A DNA stretch of 64,000 nt from Gracilibacillus alcaliphilus (GCF_016909015.1 NZ_JAFBFA010000030.1:7651-71650); one strand, 5' to 3'; shown: positions 33,431 through 41,952, counted from the stretch's first letter. Program-made: numbers and translations. The notes: generated from the letters alone by a model not told the origin.

Positions 33431-33992
33431 GATTTTCCACATCCTTTTGAATAATTGTAATAGCAGTAGTTGCATTGTACTCTTCTTGCTTGATTAGCTG
33501 GTATGACTCACTGATTATATGGATAGCATTATTAGGATCATGTTCACACACAATAAGCCCTTGATCTTGCAGTATGTCAGCCGCAATAATGGCTTCTAAC
33601 AATTTCTGATAAGACACTTGATGATAAGGCGGATCTAAAAAGATGATATCAAACTTTAGCTTTCTTTTTTCAAGAGCTTTTAATGCGCGAAAGGCATCAT
33701 TTCGAAACACTTCCACTTGTTCTTTTATTTTTAAATGATGGATATTTTTATGGATAACGGAAATGGCTTTTGCTTGTTTATCTACTAATACCGCTCGCTC
33801 CACCCCTCTGCTAACCGCCTCGATGGCCAGGGCGCCGCTCCCGGCAAACAAATCAAGACAAGTTCCTCCATCAAAGAAAGGGCCTATTATTTGAAATAAG
33901 GATTCCTTCACTTTATCTCCAGTTGGACGTGTTAATTGATTAGATACCGATTGAATTCTATTCCCCTTTAACTTTCCCGCAATTACTCGCAA
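33423..33992 (-). CDS. rsmD: 16S rRNA (guanine-966-N2) methyltransferase RsmD
   Basis: SAM-dependent methyltransferase (YlbH). 189 residues from TTG. Motifs: RVIAGKLKGNRIQSV (start), TRPTGDKVKESLFQIIGPFF (about 22-41), LDLFAGSGALAIEAVSRGVE (about 46-65, SAM site), and FLDPPYHQVSYQKLLEAI (catalytic DPPY, about 119). I chose TTG 33990-33992 because GGGGGA lies 7 bases upstream and it gives the family N-terminus; the ATG at 34007 adds five codons but has no ribosome site. An extended -10 (TGCTATATT) lies at 34077-34085. Confidence 0.9.
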   Translation of the reverse strand: MRVIAGKLKGNRIQSVSNQLTRPTGDKVKESLFQIIGPFFDGGTCLDLFAGSGALAIEAVSRGVERAVLVDKQAKAISVIHKNIHHLKIKEQVEVFRNDAFRALKALEKRKLKFDIIFLDPPYHQVSYQKLLEAIIAADILQDQGLIVCEHDPNNAIHIISESYQLIKQEEYNATTAITIIQKDVENHD

Positions 33993-34108
33993 ATACGATT
34001 CCCCCATTCTGCTGCAGCTAAGATATTTCTGTCATGAGACTTCGCTCTCCAGAAGATGTCGAATTACGCTGTGATTAATATAGCATAAACTAAAACAATT
34101 TCACAAAT

Positions 34109-34198
34109 TTACAAGTATATTTCCTTCGATAATGGACAAACTTTAACTAAAGCAACCAGATAAGTTGCTTTATTCGGAGAAGACTTACCATTCCCCAT
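34109..34198 (-). CDS. Small 29-codon ORF with strong ribosome site (unknown)
   Basis: Not recognised. ATG at 34196-34198 is preceded by CGGAGG at an ideal 8-base distance, and the frame runs 29 codons to TAA at 34109. The product begins MGNGKSSPNKATYLVALVKV and ends CPLSKEIYL, with one cysteine and a short hydrophobic middle. An AAAGCAAC/GTTGCTTT stem lies inside the frame, so the region may instead be a leader peptide or structured RNA. It sits alone between a bidirectional terminator and the rsmD promoter. Confidence 0.4.
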   Translation of the reverse strand: MGNGKSSPNKATYLVALVKVCPLSKEIYL

Positions 34199-34269
34199 AA
34201 GTTCTTCCTCCGGTTTCTCCTCTCCCTTTATCTTTTTATTTTCTCATATCAACGAGACAATAAAAAGAG

Positions 34270-34299
34270 CCTGCAGTTGATTAACTGCAGGTTTTTTTT
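34270..34299. terminator. Bidirectional terminator
   Basis: CCTGCAGTT/AACTGCAGG stem with a 4-base loop, followed by eight T on the plus strand and by CTCTTTTTATT on the minus strand. It isolates the ylbG side from the rsmD side. Confidence 0.8.
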
Positions 34300-34556
34300 A
34301 TTTAAAAAGTGGTGTATTCGACTTCTTTTTTGTGAAGCAAGTAACATAAAAGAACAAAGAGGATGGGAGTGGAGAGAAGTCGACTCCTGCAAGAAAGGCG
34401 GAAAGTGTCGGGTAAAAACGTAACAACTGGACCGAAGCAACTGAGATAAAGGAATCACGGTGAGTGTATGAATCGATGATGACTTATCATAGGGCGCTGT
34501 CAGGAAGTTGTCCAGTTTTTGACGCTTGTAGCCAGACAAGGGAATAGCATGGGCTG

Positions 34557-34640
34557 AAGATCCACTTGAAAAAGTGCTCTACTTTTTCAAGTTAGCTGAA
34601 GCCATGCCTGCGGAAAGCGAATTCTCGGAGTGGACATCCA
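34557..34640. repeat. Dispersed intergenic repeat, CCTGCGGAAAGCG type (copy 2)
   Basis: Contains GAAGATCCACTTG, then AAAAAGTGCTCTACTTTTTC, AGTTAGCTGAAGCCATG and GCCTGCGGAAAGCGA (34606-34620). The same blocks occur, with the last one inverted, at 61923-62000. The remainder of 34300-34732 shows no gene. Confidence 0.6.
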
Positions 34641-34732
34641 TCTTGGCTAAAAGATAAAGGATCAAATGCTCTTCTTGTTTTTTCTAATCCAGGCTTGAGT
34701 CAGAGTTTTCATATAAATCTCCCTCTAAAAAA

Positions 34733-35011
34733 TCAGATCCCCATTTTATAATCTAGCTCTTTATCTTCTATTTTCACTTTTTCTTCAAATTCTGTTTTGA
34801 TAAATGGCTTATAGGAAGGATCGACCCTTGTAACGAAAGACAATTTATGTAATGCAGTTGTTGTCTGATCGACCTTATCCTGGTCAACATAAATAATGGC
34901 ATACTTCAATTTCTTAGAGACATGCACCATATGACCATATTTCTTAATATGCTTAACATGTTTCATTTGATGAAACCAAACGACTAAACCTTGTCTGCTT
35001 ACAATCATCAT
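34733..35011 (-). CDS. ylbG: UPF0298/DUF2129 protein YlbG
   Basis: 92-residue cytoplasmic protein: RQGLVVWFHQMKHVKHIKKY (about 5-24), SKKLKYAIIYVDQDKVDQT, and the conserved RVDPSYKPFIKTEFEEKV (about 65-82). This matches the YlbG family of unknown function located next to ylbF in Bacillaceae. GAGGGGGG precedes the ATG. It follows ylbF by 27 bases and is probably co-transcribed with it. Confidence 0.9.
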   Translation of the reverse strand: MMIVSRQGLVVWFHQMKHVKHIKKYGHMVHVSKKLKYAIIYVDQDKVDQTTTALHKLSFVTRVDPSYKPFIKTEFEEKVKIEDKELDYKMGI

Positions 35012-35038
35012 GTCCCCCCTCTCTTCACACTTTTATAA

Positions 35039-35479
35039 CTATGAGACTTTACAACCGCAGCCGCCCCCTGATCCACAACTGCACCCAGTATCTGTTAAAG
35101 CTGCACCATCTAATGGTACTTTGATATTTTTACTGACACTAAATGCCATAATCTTACTTATTTCATCTAAAAATCTTTGTAATGAAGTTTCCGCCACTTT
35201 GTAGGCAGCAATGGTTTCATGCATATCCATCTCTCGTTTAGCTGCACGGATATCTTTCATAATTTGACTATAATCAGGATGGTACCTGCCAAAACGCTCT
35301 ACTTCTTCATAGGCGGATTTTATTTTATTAAAACGTTGAATCAGTTGCTGAGCTTCCTGATCCTGATCCATTATTTGCTTTAATCTGCGGAATTCTTCCA
35401 TTTCTTCTGATTGTAAGACCAGCTGCCCTAACTCTTCGGCATGATCTAATATATCGACAATTTCCATTGTTGCTAACAT
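35039..35479 (-). CDS. ylbF: YlbF, Y-complex regulator of RNase Y
   Basis: 146-residue DUF964 (YlbF/YmcA) protein. In B. subtilis YlbF, YmcA and YaaT form a complex that binds Fe-S clusters and directs RNase Y processing, affecting competence, sporulation and biofilm. Helical core MLATMEIVDILDHAEELGQL to about residue 120, then a C-terminal cysteine cluster CSCGSGGGCGC at the very end, the probable cluster ligands. FGRYHPDY near 80 is a family landmark. GGAGGTG lies upstream of the ATG. Confidence 0.93.
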   Translation of the reverse strand: MLATMEIVDILDHAEELGQLVLQSEEMEEFRRLKQIMDQDQEAQQLIQRFNKIKSAYEEVERFGRYHPDYSQIMKDIRAAKREMDMHETIAAYKVAETSLQRFLDEISKIMAFSVSKNIKVPLDGAALTDTGCSCGSGGGCGCKVS

Positions 35480-35544
35480 TTGAGTGAAACACCTCCATAG
35501 TCATATCATATCAATTATCACCGAGAATGAAAAGAGGCAGCTTC

Positions 35545-35778
35545 TTAATCATTCCAAGAACCTGCCATTTGCATTAATAACTGGACCATATGAATGTTTT
35601 GCTGGATCCGTTCCATCCTTTGAGGTAATGTCTTACCATAAAATAATTTGGCCTCCTGTTCCAACTCACTAACTCTGGATGGATCTCGAGTGAGATAACG
35701 ATACCACTCCGGATTCTGCCTGATATAGCGCCAGAGTTCTTCTTTTTGCTGAAGATAGCGGTAAGTTTCTAGTTCCAT
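35545..35778 (-). CDS. ylbE: YlbE-like protein
   Basis: 77-residue protein rich in Tyr, Arg and Gln: YRYLQQKEELWRYIRQNPEW then YRYLTRDPSRVSELEQEAK and FYGKTLPQRMERI. This is the YlbE family of spore formers; no function is established. AGGAGGG before the ATG. It lies 9 bases after ylbD, so it is co-transcribed. Confidence 0.85.
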   Translation of the reverse strand: MELETYRYLQQKEELWRYIRQNPEWYRYLTRDPSRVSELEQEAKLFYGKTLPQRMERIQQNIHMVQLLMQMAGSWND

Positions 35779-35787
35779 AGTGCCCTC

Positions 35788-36156
35788 CTAGTCTTTGGAT
35801 TGAAAAGGGGCTGACCCAGACTGATTATTACGATATTGCTTAAATTGATCCATTAAGACAATGATATGATCAATGGCACCATTTAAATCGTTGATATGGT
35901 TTTCTAACTGATTCATATCTAATTGTTCGATATGCTTCCAGATTTTTTTAGTCAGCTTTCCTGCTGTTCCATTATCTGCTTTCTTTTCCTGATGATCAGC
36001 ATCAGCAGTATATTTACGCCATGATGGATCATCCTCACCCAAAAGTACGTACTGTTCAAAGGCTTCTTGTAAGGTGCGCTCTCCTTGACGCACCTCTTTT
36101 AATAATAATGGATGTCTTTCGATAAAGGCCTTGAATTCTTTTACCGTCGCATTCAC
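35788..36156 (-). CDS. ylbD: YlbD-like spore coat-associated protein
   Basis: 122 residues: VKEFKAFIERHPLLLKEVRQ (about 4-23), YVLLGEDDPSWRKY (about 33-46), IWKHIEQLDMNQLENHINDL and a polar C-terminus. Matches the YlbD/putative coat protein family. Start is GTG at 36156 with AGAGGTGATC upstream. Upstream of ylbE in the same direction. Coat localisation is known only from the family name; nothing here proves it. Confidence 0.8.
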   Translation of the reverse strand: MNATVKEFKAFIERHPLLLKEVRQGERTLQEAFEQYVLLGEDDPSWRKYTADADHQEKKADNGTAGKLTKKIWKHIEQLDMNQLENHINDLNGAIDHIIVLMDQFKQYRNNQSGSAPFQSKD

Positions 36157-36219
36157 TTGATCACCTCTCTAGCATTTGTACTACTATAATCTATGCGTAC
36201 AATGGCCTGTGTGCGACGA

Positions 36220-37257
36220 TTACTCTTTTTCTAAAAATTTTTGAGTGTAATGTGTTCGATAAACACCTACCCCTAAATCAGTATACTCTTTCTTCAATAA
36301 GGCCTCTCTCTGACCTTCATTATTTAACCAATGGTGGATCATTTCTGGAGCATCATAAAAAGAAACACCTATATTCTCACCAGCTGATCGGTAATCCACA
36401 TTTATATTTGTTAAGCGGTCAGCTAAATTCTCCCCATTTATACTGTAATGAGAGAAATAGCCCTCCTCTTTCATTTCTTTACTATGCCGTTTAGCGACTT
36501 TTCCAATGGTGTCATTCCAATTTAATTCATTTAATCCAGACTCTGATCGAATAAAATTGGTAATGTCAAATATTTGTTGTGCTTCTGCTGTTTCAATCGC
36601 TGCCCACTCTTTTTGTTCCTCAATCTCTGTTATTTCCCCTTTGTAATACAGTTTGTAAGGCCTGATGAGTGCCAGCATTTCTTGATTCATTAATCGGATA
36701 CCGCTTAATTGATCATCAGAGGGCGCGATATATAATTGTGCAACCACTTGATCATTGAGCAAAATAACCGGCCTGTTCTCCAAATCTTTTTCGGTTAATT
36801 CTATACGGTATTGATCAAATATCAATTGCTGCTGAATCGGATACGATTTTTCTATCTCTTCTAGCGAGTTGCCTATTTCTAATGGCTGGATATTCAGTCC
36901 CTTGCCAATCGCATATAACCCCTTTACTTGCTGATCTTCCACTGCTACTTGCATATAATAGTCTTCTTCTTGATAAATCCACCATTGCCAGCCAAAGACA
37001 GCAGGATCCTTTCGCTTGGGTTTGCCAAACGTGTCTACTATTTCATCACTTGATTGGTTTACAAAGCGCCACAGTGTGTCTTTTCGCCAATAAAGCATAT
37101 GATCAGCTGGAAAAGCTGACTTTTCTACATGTTGTGAGACATACTGCTGCTGTAAAGTCACATGCAAGGGATCTTCTTGCTTTTTTTCCATCCATAACAA
37201 TGCACTGAAAATGATGATAAACAATAGTATGATTACTAATACAGCCTTTACTTTCAT
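36220..37257 (-). CDS. ylbC: CAP-domain (SCP/PR1-like) protein YlbC
   Basis: About 345 residues, exported or membrane-anchored by an N-terminal helix (AVLVIILLFIIIFSALLW). The middle (about 60-200) is the CAP-associated N-terminal domain (VDTFGKPKRKDPAVFGWQWW; repeated YxxV/GxG blocks), and the C-terminus (about 215-345) is a CAP domain with RSESGLNELNWNDTIGKVAK, RHSKEMKEEGYFSH and AGENIGVSFYDAPEMIHHWL. ATG 37255-37257 has AGGT 7 bases upstream. Bacterial CAP proteins have no agreed activity. Confidence 0.88.
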   Translation of the reverse strand: MKVKAVLVIILLFIIIFSALLWMEKKQEDPLHVTLQQQYVSQHVEKSAFPADHMLYWRKDTLWRFVNQSSDEIVDTFGKPKRKDPAVFGWQWWIYQEEDYYMQVAVEDQQVKGLYAIGKGLNIQPLEIGNSLEEIEKSYPIQQQLIFDQYRIELTEKDLENRPVILLNDQVVAQLYIAPSDDQLSGIRLMNQEMLALIRPYKLYYKGEITEIEEQKEWAAIETAEAQQIFDITNFIRSESGLNELNWNDTIGKVAKRHSKEMKEEGYFSHYSINGENLADRLTNINVDYRSAGENIGVSFYDAPEMIHHWLNNEGQREALLKKEYTDLGVGVYRTHYTQKFLEKE

Positions 37258-37400
37258 GTTTTTCACCTACCTGTGAAACGGGGTTAATAAACTATATGTT
37301 TATTTCAACTTTTCATGAAAGTTATTTATCTAGAATAATTGCATCTTGCTCGATTTCGTAATATGATATGGTTAGCGATAAATATAGATGAGGTGAAAGT

Positions 37401-37766
37401 ATGGAATTTACAGATATCGGATTGGAAGGTTTAATAATTGACTTAGAACTATTAGATCATGCAATGGAGAAGGCCAACTTTGTCCGTGCAGGTCAATGGG
37501 ATTATGAGCGTGTTACATATGATTATAAGATTAACTCTCCCGAAAAAAATATTACATATTACGTTCGCGTACAAGGCTATGCAATAGAAGGTGACGTTGA
37601 TAGAGGAGACGCCGTTATCAAATTATTGACACCTTTGTTAGGCAAACATTACTATCCGCATGGAATTGAATATGGTGAAGAAGAGGACTTCCCTGCTTCA
37701 ACGGTAGAACGTACAGAAAAATTATTACAAACAGCAAAATCCAATATAGAACCATTTGTGAAATAA
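37401..37766 (+). CDS. ylbA: YugN-family protein YlbA
   Basis: 121 residues: MEFTDIGLEGLIIDLELLDH, then WDYERVTYDYKINSPEKNI, YYVRVQGYAIEGDVDRGDAV and LGKHYYPHGIEYGE. This matches the YugN/YlbA family of small cytoplasmic Bacillaceae proteins with no known function. GAGGTGAAAGT precedes the ATG and a clean terminator follows, so it is a single-gene unit transcribed away from ylbC. Confidence 0.85.
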   Translation: MEFTDIGLEGLIIDLELLDHAMEKANFVRAGQWDYERVTYDYKINSPEKNITYYVRVQGYAIEGDVDRGDAVIKLLTPLLGKHYYPHGIEYGEEEDFPASTVERTEKLLQTAKSNIEPFVK

Positions 37767-37785
37767 TCCTTCGAGCACAACAATC

Positions 37786-37818
37786 GAACGGCTGTATAGC
37801 ATATACAGCCGTTCTTTA
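37786..37818 (+). terminator. Terminator after ylbA
   Basis: GAACGGCTGTATA (37786-37798) pairs exactly with TATACAGCCGTTC (37802-37814); TTTATC follows. Confidence 0.85.
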
Positions 37819-38072
37819 TCCAATTTTTTTACAATAAAGTAAGAGGCCAGCAGCAAGGTTATCTTCACCACTGTCCAAGAACTCAACAACAAATAAGGAT
37901 AGTGAGTAGAATAATACAATTAACAGAATAACTGTTTACAAAGCTATTCTATGGCTTTTCTACCCGTTGCTCTCCTTCGGAATTGATCCACATATTAAGG
38001 TAGATATATATGTAATATAATAATTTTAAAATCTTTAGGTCGATTTTATAGAAAGGGTGCGTTACAGTTTAA
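37819..38072. other. Intergenic region before ytvI
   Basis: AT-rich, no gene. A TATAATAATTTT stretch near 38017 may be part of a ytvI promoter; no clear -35 seen. Confidence 0.3.
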
Positions 38073-39128
38073 ATGAAAAAACTAAATAAGAAACATATCA
38101 AATTAACTCTAGTTATCCTACTGTTACTCGCAGCCGGTTATTTTATTCTTCCAGTTTCCATTCCGCTGCTCATCGCGTTCATTACAGCCTTATCACTTAA
38201 CCCCATTGTACGTTTTGGCATGGAGAGGTTAAAACTAAAACGAAAACTTTCTGTCACCGTTGTTTTCTTCCTTTTTGTGACTATAATCAGTATTATCAGT
38301 GTATTAGCTGTTACAAAAACAATTGGACAAGTCGTTAGTATCGCCGAAAATATACCAAGCTATATTATTCAAGTAAACAATCAGTTATTGGAATGGGAAT
38401 CCGACCTTGACCACATTACTCAAGACTTACCTGATCAGCTCGTTGAAGAAGTAAAGATGCAAATTCAGTCAACGACAACTACTCTAAGCAACAATGCTAG
38501 AGAGATGTTGCGAATTGAACGAATTGCTACGGTTGTAGGTAAAGTACCTGATTATTTGGTCAGCATAATTGTTTATTTAATCGCATTATTTATGTTTATG
38601 TTGGAAGTACCTCGACTAAAAGTCATGTTCTATCGTCATTTAAAAGACGATACAGCTGAAAAAGTTCGCTTTATGCATCAACGCCTATCTGATGTATTTT
38701 TAGGATTCTTTAAAGCCCAATTCCTCGTCAGTATTATTATTTTCATTGTCACTCTTATTGGATTGTACATCATTGTACCAGAATATGCCTTAATTATGTC
38801 TATTATCATCTGGTTAATTGATTTAATTCCTATTATTGGTTCAATTATTATTTTAGGCCCTTGGGCACTGTATATGCTCATATCAGGAGAAGTTTATGTA
38901 GGCACACAGCTTGCCATTCTCTCTATTATCTTATTAGCTATTCGACGTGTAGTCGAACCAAAGGTAATGGGGAAACATATTGGATTATCTCCATTAGCTA
39001 CATTAATCGCCATGTACCTTGGTTTGAAATTGTTAGGTATACTAGGCTTTATCATTGGGCCACTTCTTGTGATTGCCTTTAACTCGGCAAAAGAAGCTAA
39101 CATTATTAAAATGGATTTTAAAATATAG
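38073..39128 (+). CDS. ytvI: AI-2E family transporter, YtvI-like sporulation membrane protein
   Basis: 351 residues with seven to eight membrane helices and a central extracytoplasmic coil (residues 95-150). The pattern LTLVILLLLAAGYFILPVSI at the start, LKDDTAEKVRFMHQRLSDVF (about 190-209), PIIGSIIILGPWALYMLISG (about 250-269) and LGLKLLGILGFIIGPLLVIA is that of the UPF0118/AI-2E exporter family, subgroup YtvI. It is not part of the ylb-cta block in B. subtilis, so it is an insertion into the synteny. AGAAAGGGTG is farther than usual from the ATG. Confidence 0.85.
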   Translation: MKKLNKKHIKLTLVILLLLAAGYFILPVSIPLLIAFITALSLNPIVRFGMERLKLKRKLSVTVVFFLFVTIISIISVLAVTKTIGQVVSIAENIPSYIIQVNNQLLEWESDLDHITQDLPDQLVEEVKMQIQSTTTTLSNNAREMLRIERIATVVGKVPDYLVSIIVYLIALFMFMLEVPRLKVMFYRHLKDDTAEKVRFMHQRLSDVFLGFFKAQFLVSIIIFIVTLIGLYIIVPEYALIMSIIIWLIDLIPIIGSIIILGPWALYMLISGEVYVGTQLAILSIILLAIRRVVEPKVMGKHIGLSPLATLIAMYLGLKLLGILGFIIGPLLVIAFNSAKEANIIKMDFKI

Positions 39129-39231
39129 TAAAACAAAATTTATCGAGGTGTTAGCGCCTTCTTCCAGATTTAGAGAGACCAAAAAAAAGGAAGTCTAAAG
39201 TAGCTGCTTAATAAACGATTACATCAGAAGA

Positions 39232-39273
39232 AAAAACACGCACAATGGCTTTAAAGCAGTTGTGCGTGTTTTT
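39232..39273. terminator. Bidirectional terminator between ytvI and ctaM
   Basis: AAAAACACGCACAA and TTGTGCGTGTTTTT are perfect complements; A- and T-rich ends give a T run on both strands, serving both convergent genes. Confidence 0.88.
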
Positions 39274-39316
39274 CACTTGTTAAAATATGCTCTTGTTATG
39301 AAAGAGCTGTATTTTT

Positions 39317-39772
39317 TTATGTCCCTAAAATGGCTTTTAACAAACTGGTTGTTTCCCCGCCATCATATAAGACATACAATAACAAATAAACGGCAATACC
39401 GGTGATAGCAGTAAAAAACCAAATAATACTTGTAACAGGACCAATTTTCCGATGCTTTTTAATATTTCTTTTAAAAGCAAGAATTAAGGTCACAATCCCA
39501 AAGACAGCGCCTGTTGTTGCCAACGTAATATGAAAAATCAGAAAAATAGTATAGTACACTTCTAATTCTTCCGGCCCGCCAAAGCTTGTGTTTCCAAGAA
39601 AGATTGTCCGGGACATATAGATAATAAAGAAGATTAACGCACTGATCGAAGCAGCAATCATCGTCTTCTTATGGGCTTTATAATTCCTTTTGGCGACAAA
39701 ACGCCAGCCGATAGCAACCAAAATGGCGCTAATCAAAATAAAAGACGTACTTATTGTTGGTAATATATGCAT
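39317..39772 (-). CDS. ctaM: DUF420 membrane protein, CtaM-like
   Basis: 151 residues with four hydrophobic helices and conserved histidines (LPTISTSFILISAILVAIGW; HKKTMIAASISALIFFIIY; FHITLATTGAVFGIVTL; HRKIGPVTSIIWFFTAITG), the DUF420 signature. In Staphylococcus aureus CtaM is needed for assembly of the aa3 oxidase; B. subtilis YozB is the homolog. Position next to ctaG supports an oxidase-assembly role. I chose ATG 39770-39772 with GGAAGGA 9 bases upstream. Confidence 0.82.
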   Translation of the reverse strand: MHILPTISTSFILISAILVAIGWRFVAKRNYKAHKKTMIAASISALIFFIIYMSRTIFLGNTSFGGPEELEVYYTIFLIFHITLATTGAVFGIVTLILAFKRNIKKHRKIGPVTSIIWFFTAITGIAVYLLLYVLYDGGETTSLLKAILGT

Positions 39773-39792
39773 GTAATACATTCCTTCCAATG

Positions 39793-40683
39793 TTAAACTT
39801 GCTCTGTATGTTGCTGTGTAGGTAGTGGATCGATTTTGTCTGTTCCTTTATTAAACCAAGGGAAGAATATTTTGGCAATAATTGCTCCATAAATAATTTC
39901 TTGGGTGACTTTCATGATGATACCGCCAAGTTGTTGATCTTCAGCGATACTAAACGGAGAAAACATTTCCGGTCCGCTTAGCGACAGTTCGCTTAAAACA
40001 TCGATCGGCACACACAACGCTAATGTTTGCAGCCAGCTTCCTGTGGCACCAAATGCCGAATAAATACTAGTAGGGGCAAAAATAATCAAAGCACACGCCG
40101 GTGTAATAAGGATACCATTCGCAGCTATGTAACCGATTTTGAGTAATGGGGACATTGTATGAGTCTCTTTCAAAGGAGAGAACAATGGCCACCATAAAAT
40201 GAATGCTGCCACCAAAATCGTTAGTGTGATCGACACATGTGCCGGTTCACTTGATTTTGCATAATCAAACACAATGGGAATATGATAGACCGAGAAAAGC
40301 CCATTAAAGAGCAGCAGAGCAATCAAAGGTTTGGTTAATAATTTTAAGATTTGACTAAGTACCGGAATTTCAAAAATCTTTCTCCATACCCATTCTGGTA
40401 TTCCTTTAATCATGAGAATTGGAAATAATAAATAGTATAGAGCCATTTGTAGCATGTGTCCGGTAAACATAATGTGTGATAACAAATCAATAGGAGAGCC
40501 CTTAATAATGTACAATAAGAGTAACCCGCTATAAAAAAATTGCATTTGTTTCACTGTTGCTTTTTTATCATCTTTCCTGATGATAAAAAAGAGAAAATAT
40601 ACTATACCTAGTATGGCCACAAATGTTGCAAAATAGGGGCTCCATAGCGCTCGAAAACCAAATATTTGTAGTTCTTGCCACAT
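39793..40683 (-). CDS. ctaG: Cytochrome c oxidase assembly factor CtaG
   Basis: 297 residues with about seven membrane helices. Motifs HMLQMALYYLLFPILMIKGI (about 75-95) and HVSITLTILVAAFILWWPLF (about 150-170), with the conserved histidines, are typical of the caa3-type CtaG family (COX assembly, possibly CuB delivery). It is unrelated to Cox11-type CtaG of proteobacteria. ATG 40681-40683 has GGAG 8 bases upstream. The interval before ctaF (300 bases) holds a terminator and a short repeat element, so ctaG-ctaM may have its own promoter. Confidence 0.9.
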   Translation of the reverse strand: MWQELQIFGFRALWSPYFATFVAILGIVYFLFFIIRKDDKKATVKQMQFFYSGLLLLYIIKGSPIDLLSHIMFTGHMLQMALYYLLFPILMIKGIPEWVWRKIFEIPVLSQILKLLTKPLIALLLFNGLFSVYHIPIVFDYAKSSEPAHVSITLTILVAAFILWWPLFSPLKETHTMSPLLKIGYIAANGILITPACALIIFAPTSIYSAFGATGSWLQTLALCVPIDVLSELSLSGPEMFSPFSIAEDQQLGGIIMKVTQEIIYGAIIAKIFFPWFNKGTDKIDPLPTQQHTEQV

Positions 40684-40713
40684 GTGAATCACTCCAATTG
40701 ATATCGTTTAAAT

Positions 40714-40783
40714 GTGTGTTCAAAATGTTCGGTAACAGGACCATCATCGCGTCATTTTTATTGGACCTTTTGAACAACTCTTT
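40714..40783. repeat. Short MITE-like element, family A (copy 1, deleted)
   Basis: Imperfect terminal inverted repeats: TGTTCAAAATGTTCGGTAAC on the left and, read from the right end, TGTTCAAAAGGTCCAATAAA. Both ends match those of the 320-base element at 49525-49844, and the junction falls at a short TCATCG/TCGTCG repeat, so this looks like an internal deletion of such an element. The small open frames here and at 40837-41110 lack ribosome sites. Confidence 0.65.
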
Positions 40784-40960
40784 TAAGCTATGTATCATTA
40801 TACCGAACTTCCCACCTATTAAAAAGCATTAAACAAATGATATTTCAACAATTTAATGAACAGCAACATGATCTAACATTCGATAAGGATGTATTTATCT
40901 ATGTCACAGGACAAACCGATAGAAAGCTCGTCCTATTTATGGATTGGCTTCCATACGCAC

Positions 40961-40994
40961 AAAAGCTTGAGAAGCATACACTTCTCAAGCTTTT
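40961..40994. terminator. Terminator after ctaF
   Basis: AAAAGCTTGAGAAG and CTTCTCAAGCTTTT form a perfect 14-bp stem with a 6-base loop; it begins 7 bases after the ctaF stop. Confidence 0.82.
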
Positions 40995-41000
40995 TACAGA

Positions 41001-41327
41001 TTACCACCAAACTAGGACTACTAACGCAAGAATCGTTAGGAAGGCAGCAAACACGCCGCCATAAAACATCATTGAAGGCATTTCATGTCCTTTATGGCTC
41101 ATATGCATAAAATAATACAATTGAAATCCTACTTGCACAGCTGCCAGAATAAGCATAATCGGAATTACAAACAATTTTGGTAACTCGGCCATAACCATAC
41201 CAAATGCAACAATAGTGAAAATAATCATTAACGCAAAGGTAATTACTTGCTGCTTCATTTCTTGTTTTCTTTTTTCTTGTTCATACTGCTGCTGTTGGTC
41301 GATAGTTGTCATCGATTTATCTGTCAT
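41001..41327 (-). CDS. ctaF: Cytochrome caa3 oxidase subunit IV, CtaF
   Basis: 108 residues: polar, Q-rich N-terminus (about 1-30) and three membrane helices (ITFALMIIFTIVAFGMVMAE; FVIPIMLILAAVQVGFQLYY; FYGGVFAAFLTILALVVLVW) with FMHMSHKGH between. This is the bacterial subunit IV (COX4) plan. Last gene of ctaCDEF, 3 bases after ctaE, followed by a terminator. Confidence 0.92.
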   Translation of the reverse strand: MTDKSMTTIDQQQQYEQEKRKQEMKQQVITFALMIIFTIVAFGMVMAELPKLFVIPIMLILAAVQVGFQLYYFMHMSHKGHEMPSMMFYGGVFAAFLTILALVVLVWW

Positions 41328-41330
41328 AGT

Positions 41331-41951
41331 TTACAGCACCCCCATCAGATAGACTACTGTGAAGATGAATACCCACACTACATCAATAAAGTGCCAGTAT
41401 AAACTTGCAATATAAAACTTCGGTGCATTATATAAATTCAAACCGCGTTTGGCATTACGAAACATTAATGCGATAATCCATGATAAACCGAATACTACGT
41501 GGCCGCCATGGAATCCAACCAATGTATAGAATGCCGAGCCAAATGCAGAAGATCTCATCGTAAATTCATAGTCATGAATGTAATGAACAAACTCATAGAT
41601 CTCAAAGCCAAGGAAGCCAAGACCTAAGGCAACCGTAATTCCTAACCAGATCATCATTCTTTTAAAATCGTTATTTTTCATATGATACATGGCATATACA
41701 CTGGTTAAAGAACTAGTTAAAAGTAACATGGTCATGATGAACACCAATTCAAGTCCAAACAAGTCTTGAGAAGAGGCCCCACCATTTGTTGAATCCCTTA
41801 GAGCTAAATAAGTCCCAAATAAACTTGCAAACAGGACAGTTTCTCCACCTAGGAAAAACCAAAATCCTAGGAATTTATTTTTTCCTTCTAAGGTGGCTTG
41901 CTCAGGATTAGAAGGCATATGTTTTGGATTTAGTACATCTTGTTCACTCAT
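41331..41951 (-). CDS. ctaE: Cytochrome c oxidase subunit III, CtaE
   Basis: 206 residues with five membrane helices, the short five-helix form of subunit III. Landmarks: KNKFLGFWFFLGGETVLFAS (about 24-43), GFHGGHVVFGLSWIIAL (about 147-163) with the conserved H/E positions, and YWHFIDVVWVFIFTVVYLMG near the end. AAGGAGG is well placed upstream and the ATG is 1 base after the ctaD stop, so it is coupled. Confidence 0.96.
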   Translation of the reverse strand: MSEQDVLNPKHMPSNPEQATLEGKNKFLGFWFFLGGETVLFASLFGTYLALRDSTNGGASSQDLFGLELVFIMTMLLLTSSLTSVYAMYHMKNNDFKRMMIWLGITVALGLGFLGFEIYEFVHYIHDYEFTMRSSAFGSAFYTLVGFHGGHVVFGLSWIIALMFRNAKRGLNLYNAPKFYIASLYWHFIDVVWVFIFTVVYLMGVL

Positions 41952-41952
41952 C

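Noticed and set aside
40837..41064. Plus-strand frame of 75 codons beginning after the repeat element
   Set aside because: No ribosome site and it crosses the ctaF terminator into antisense of ctaF.
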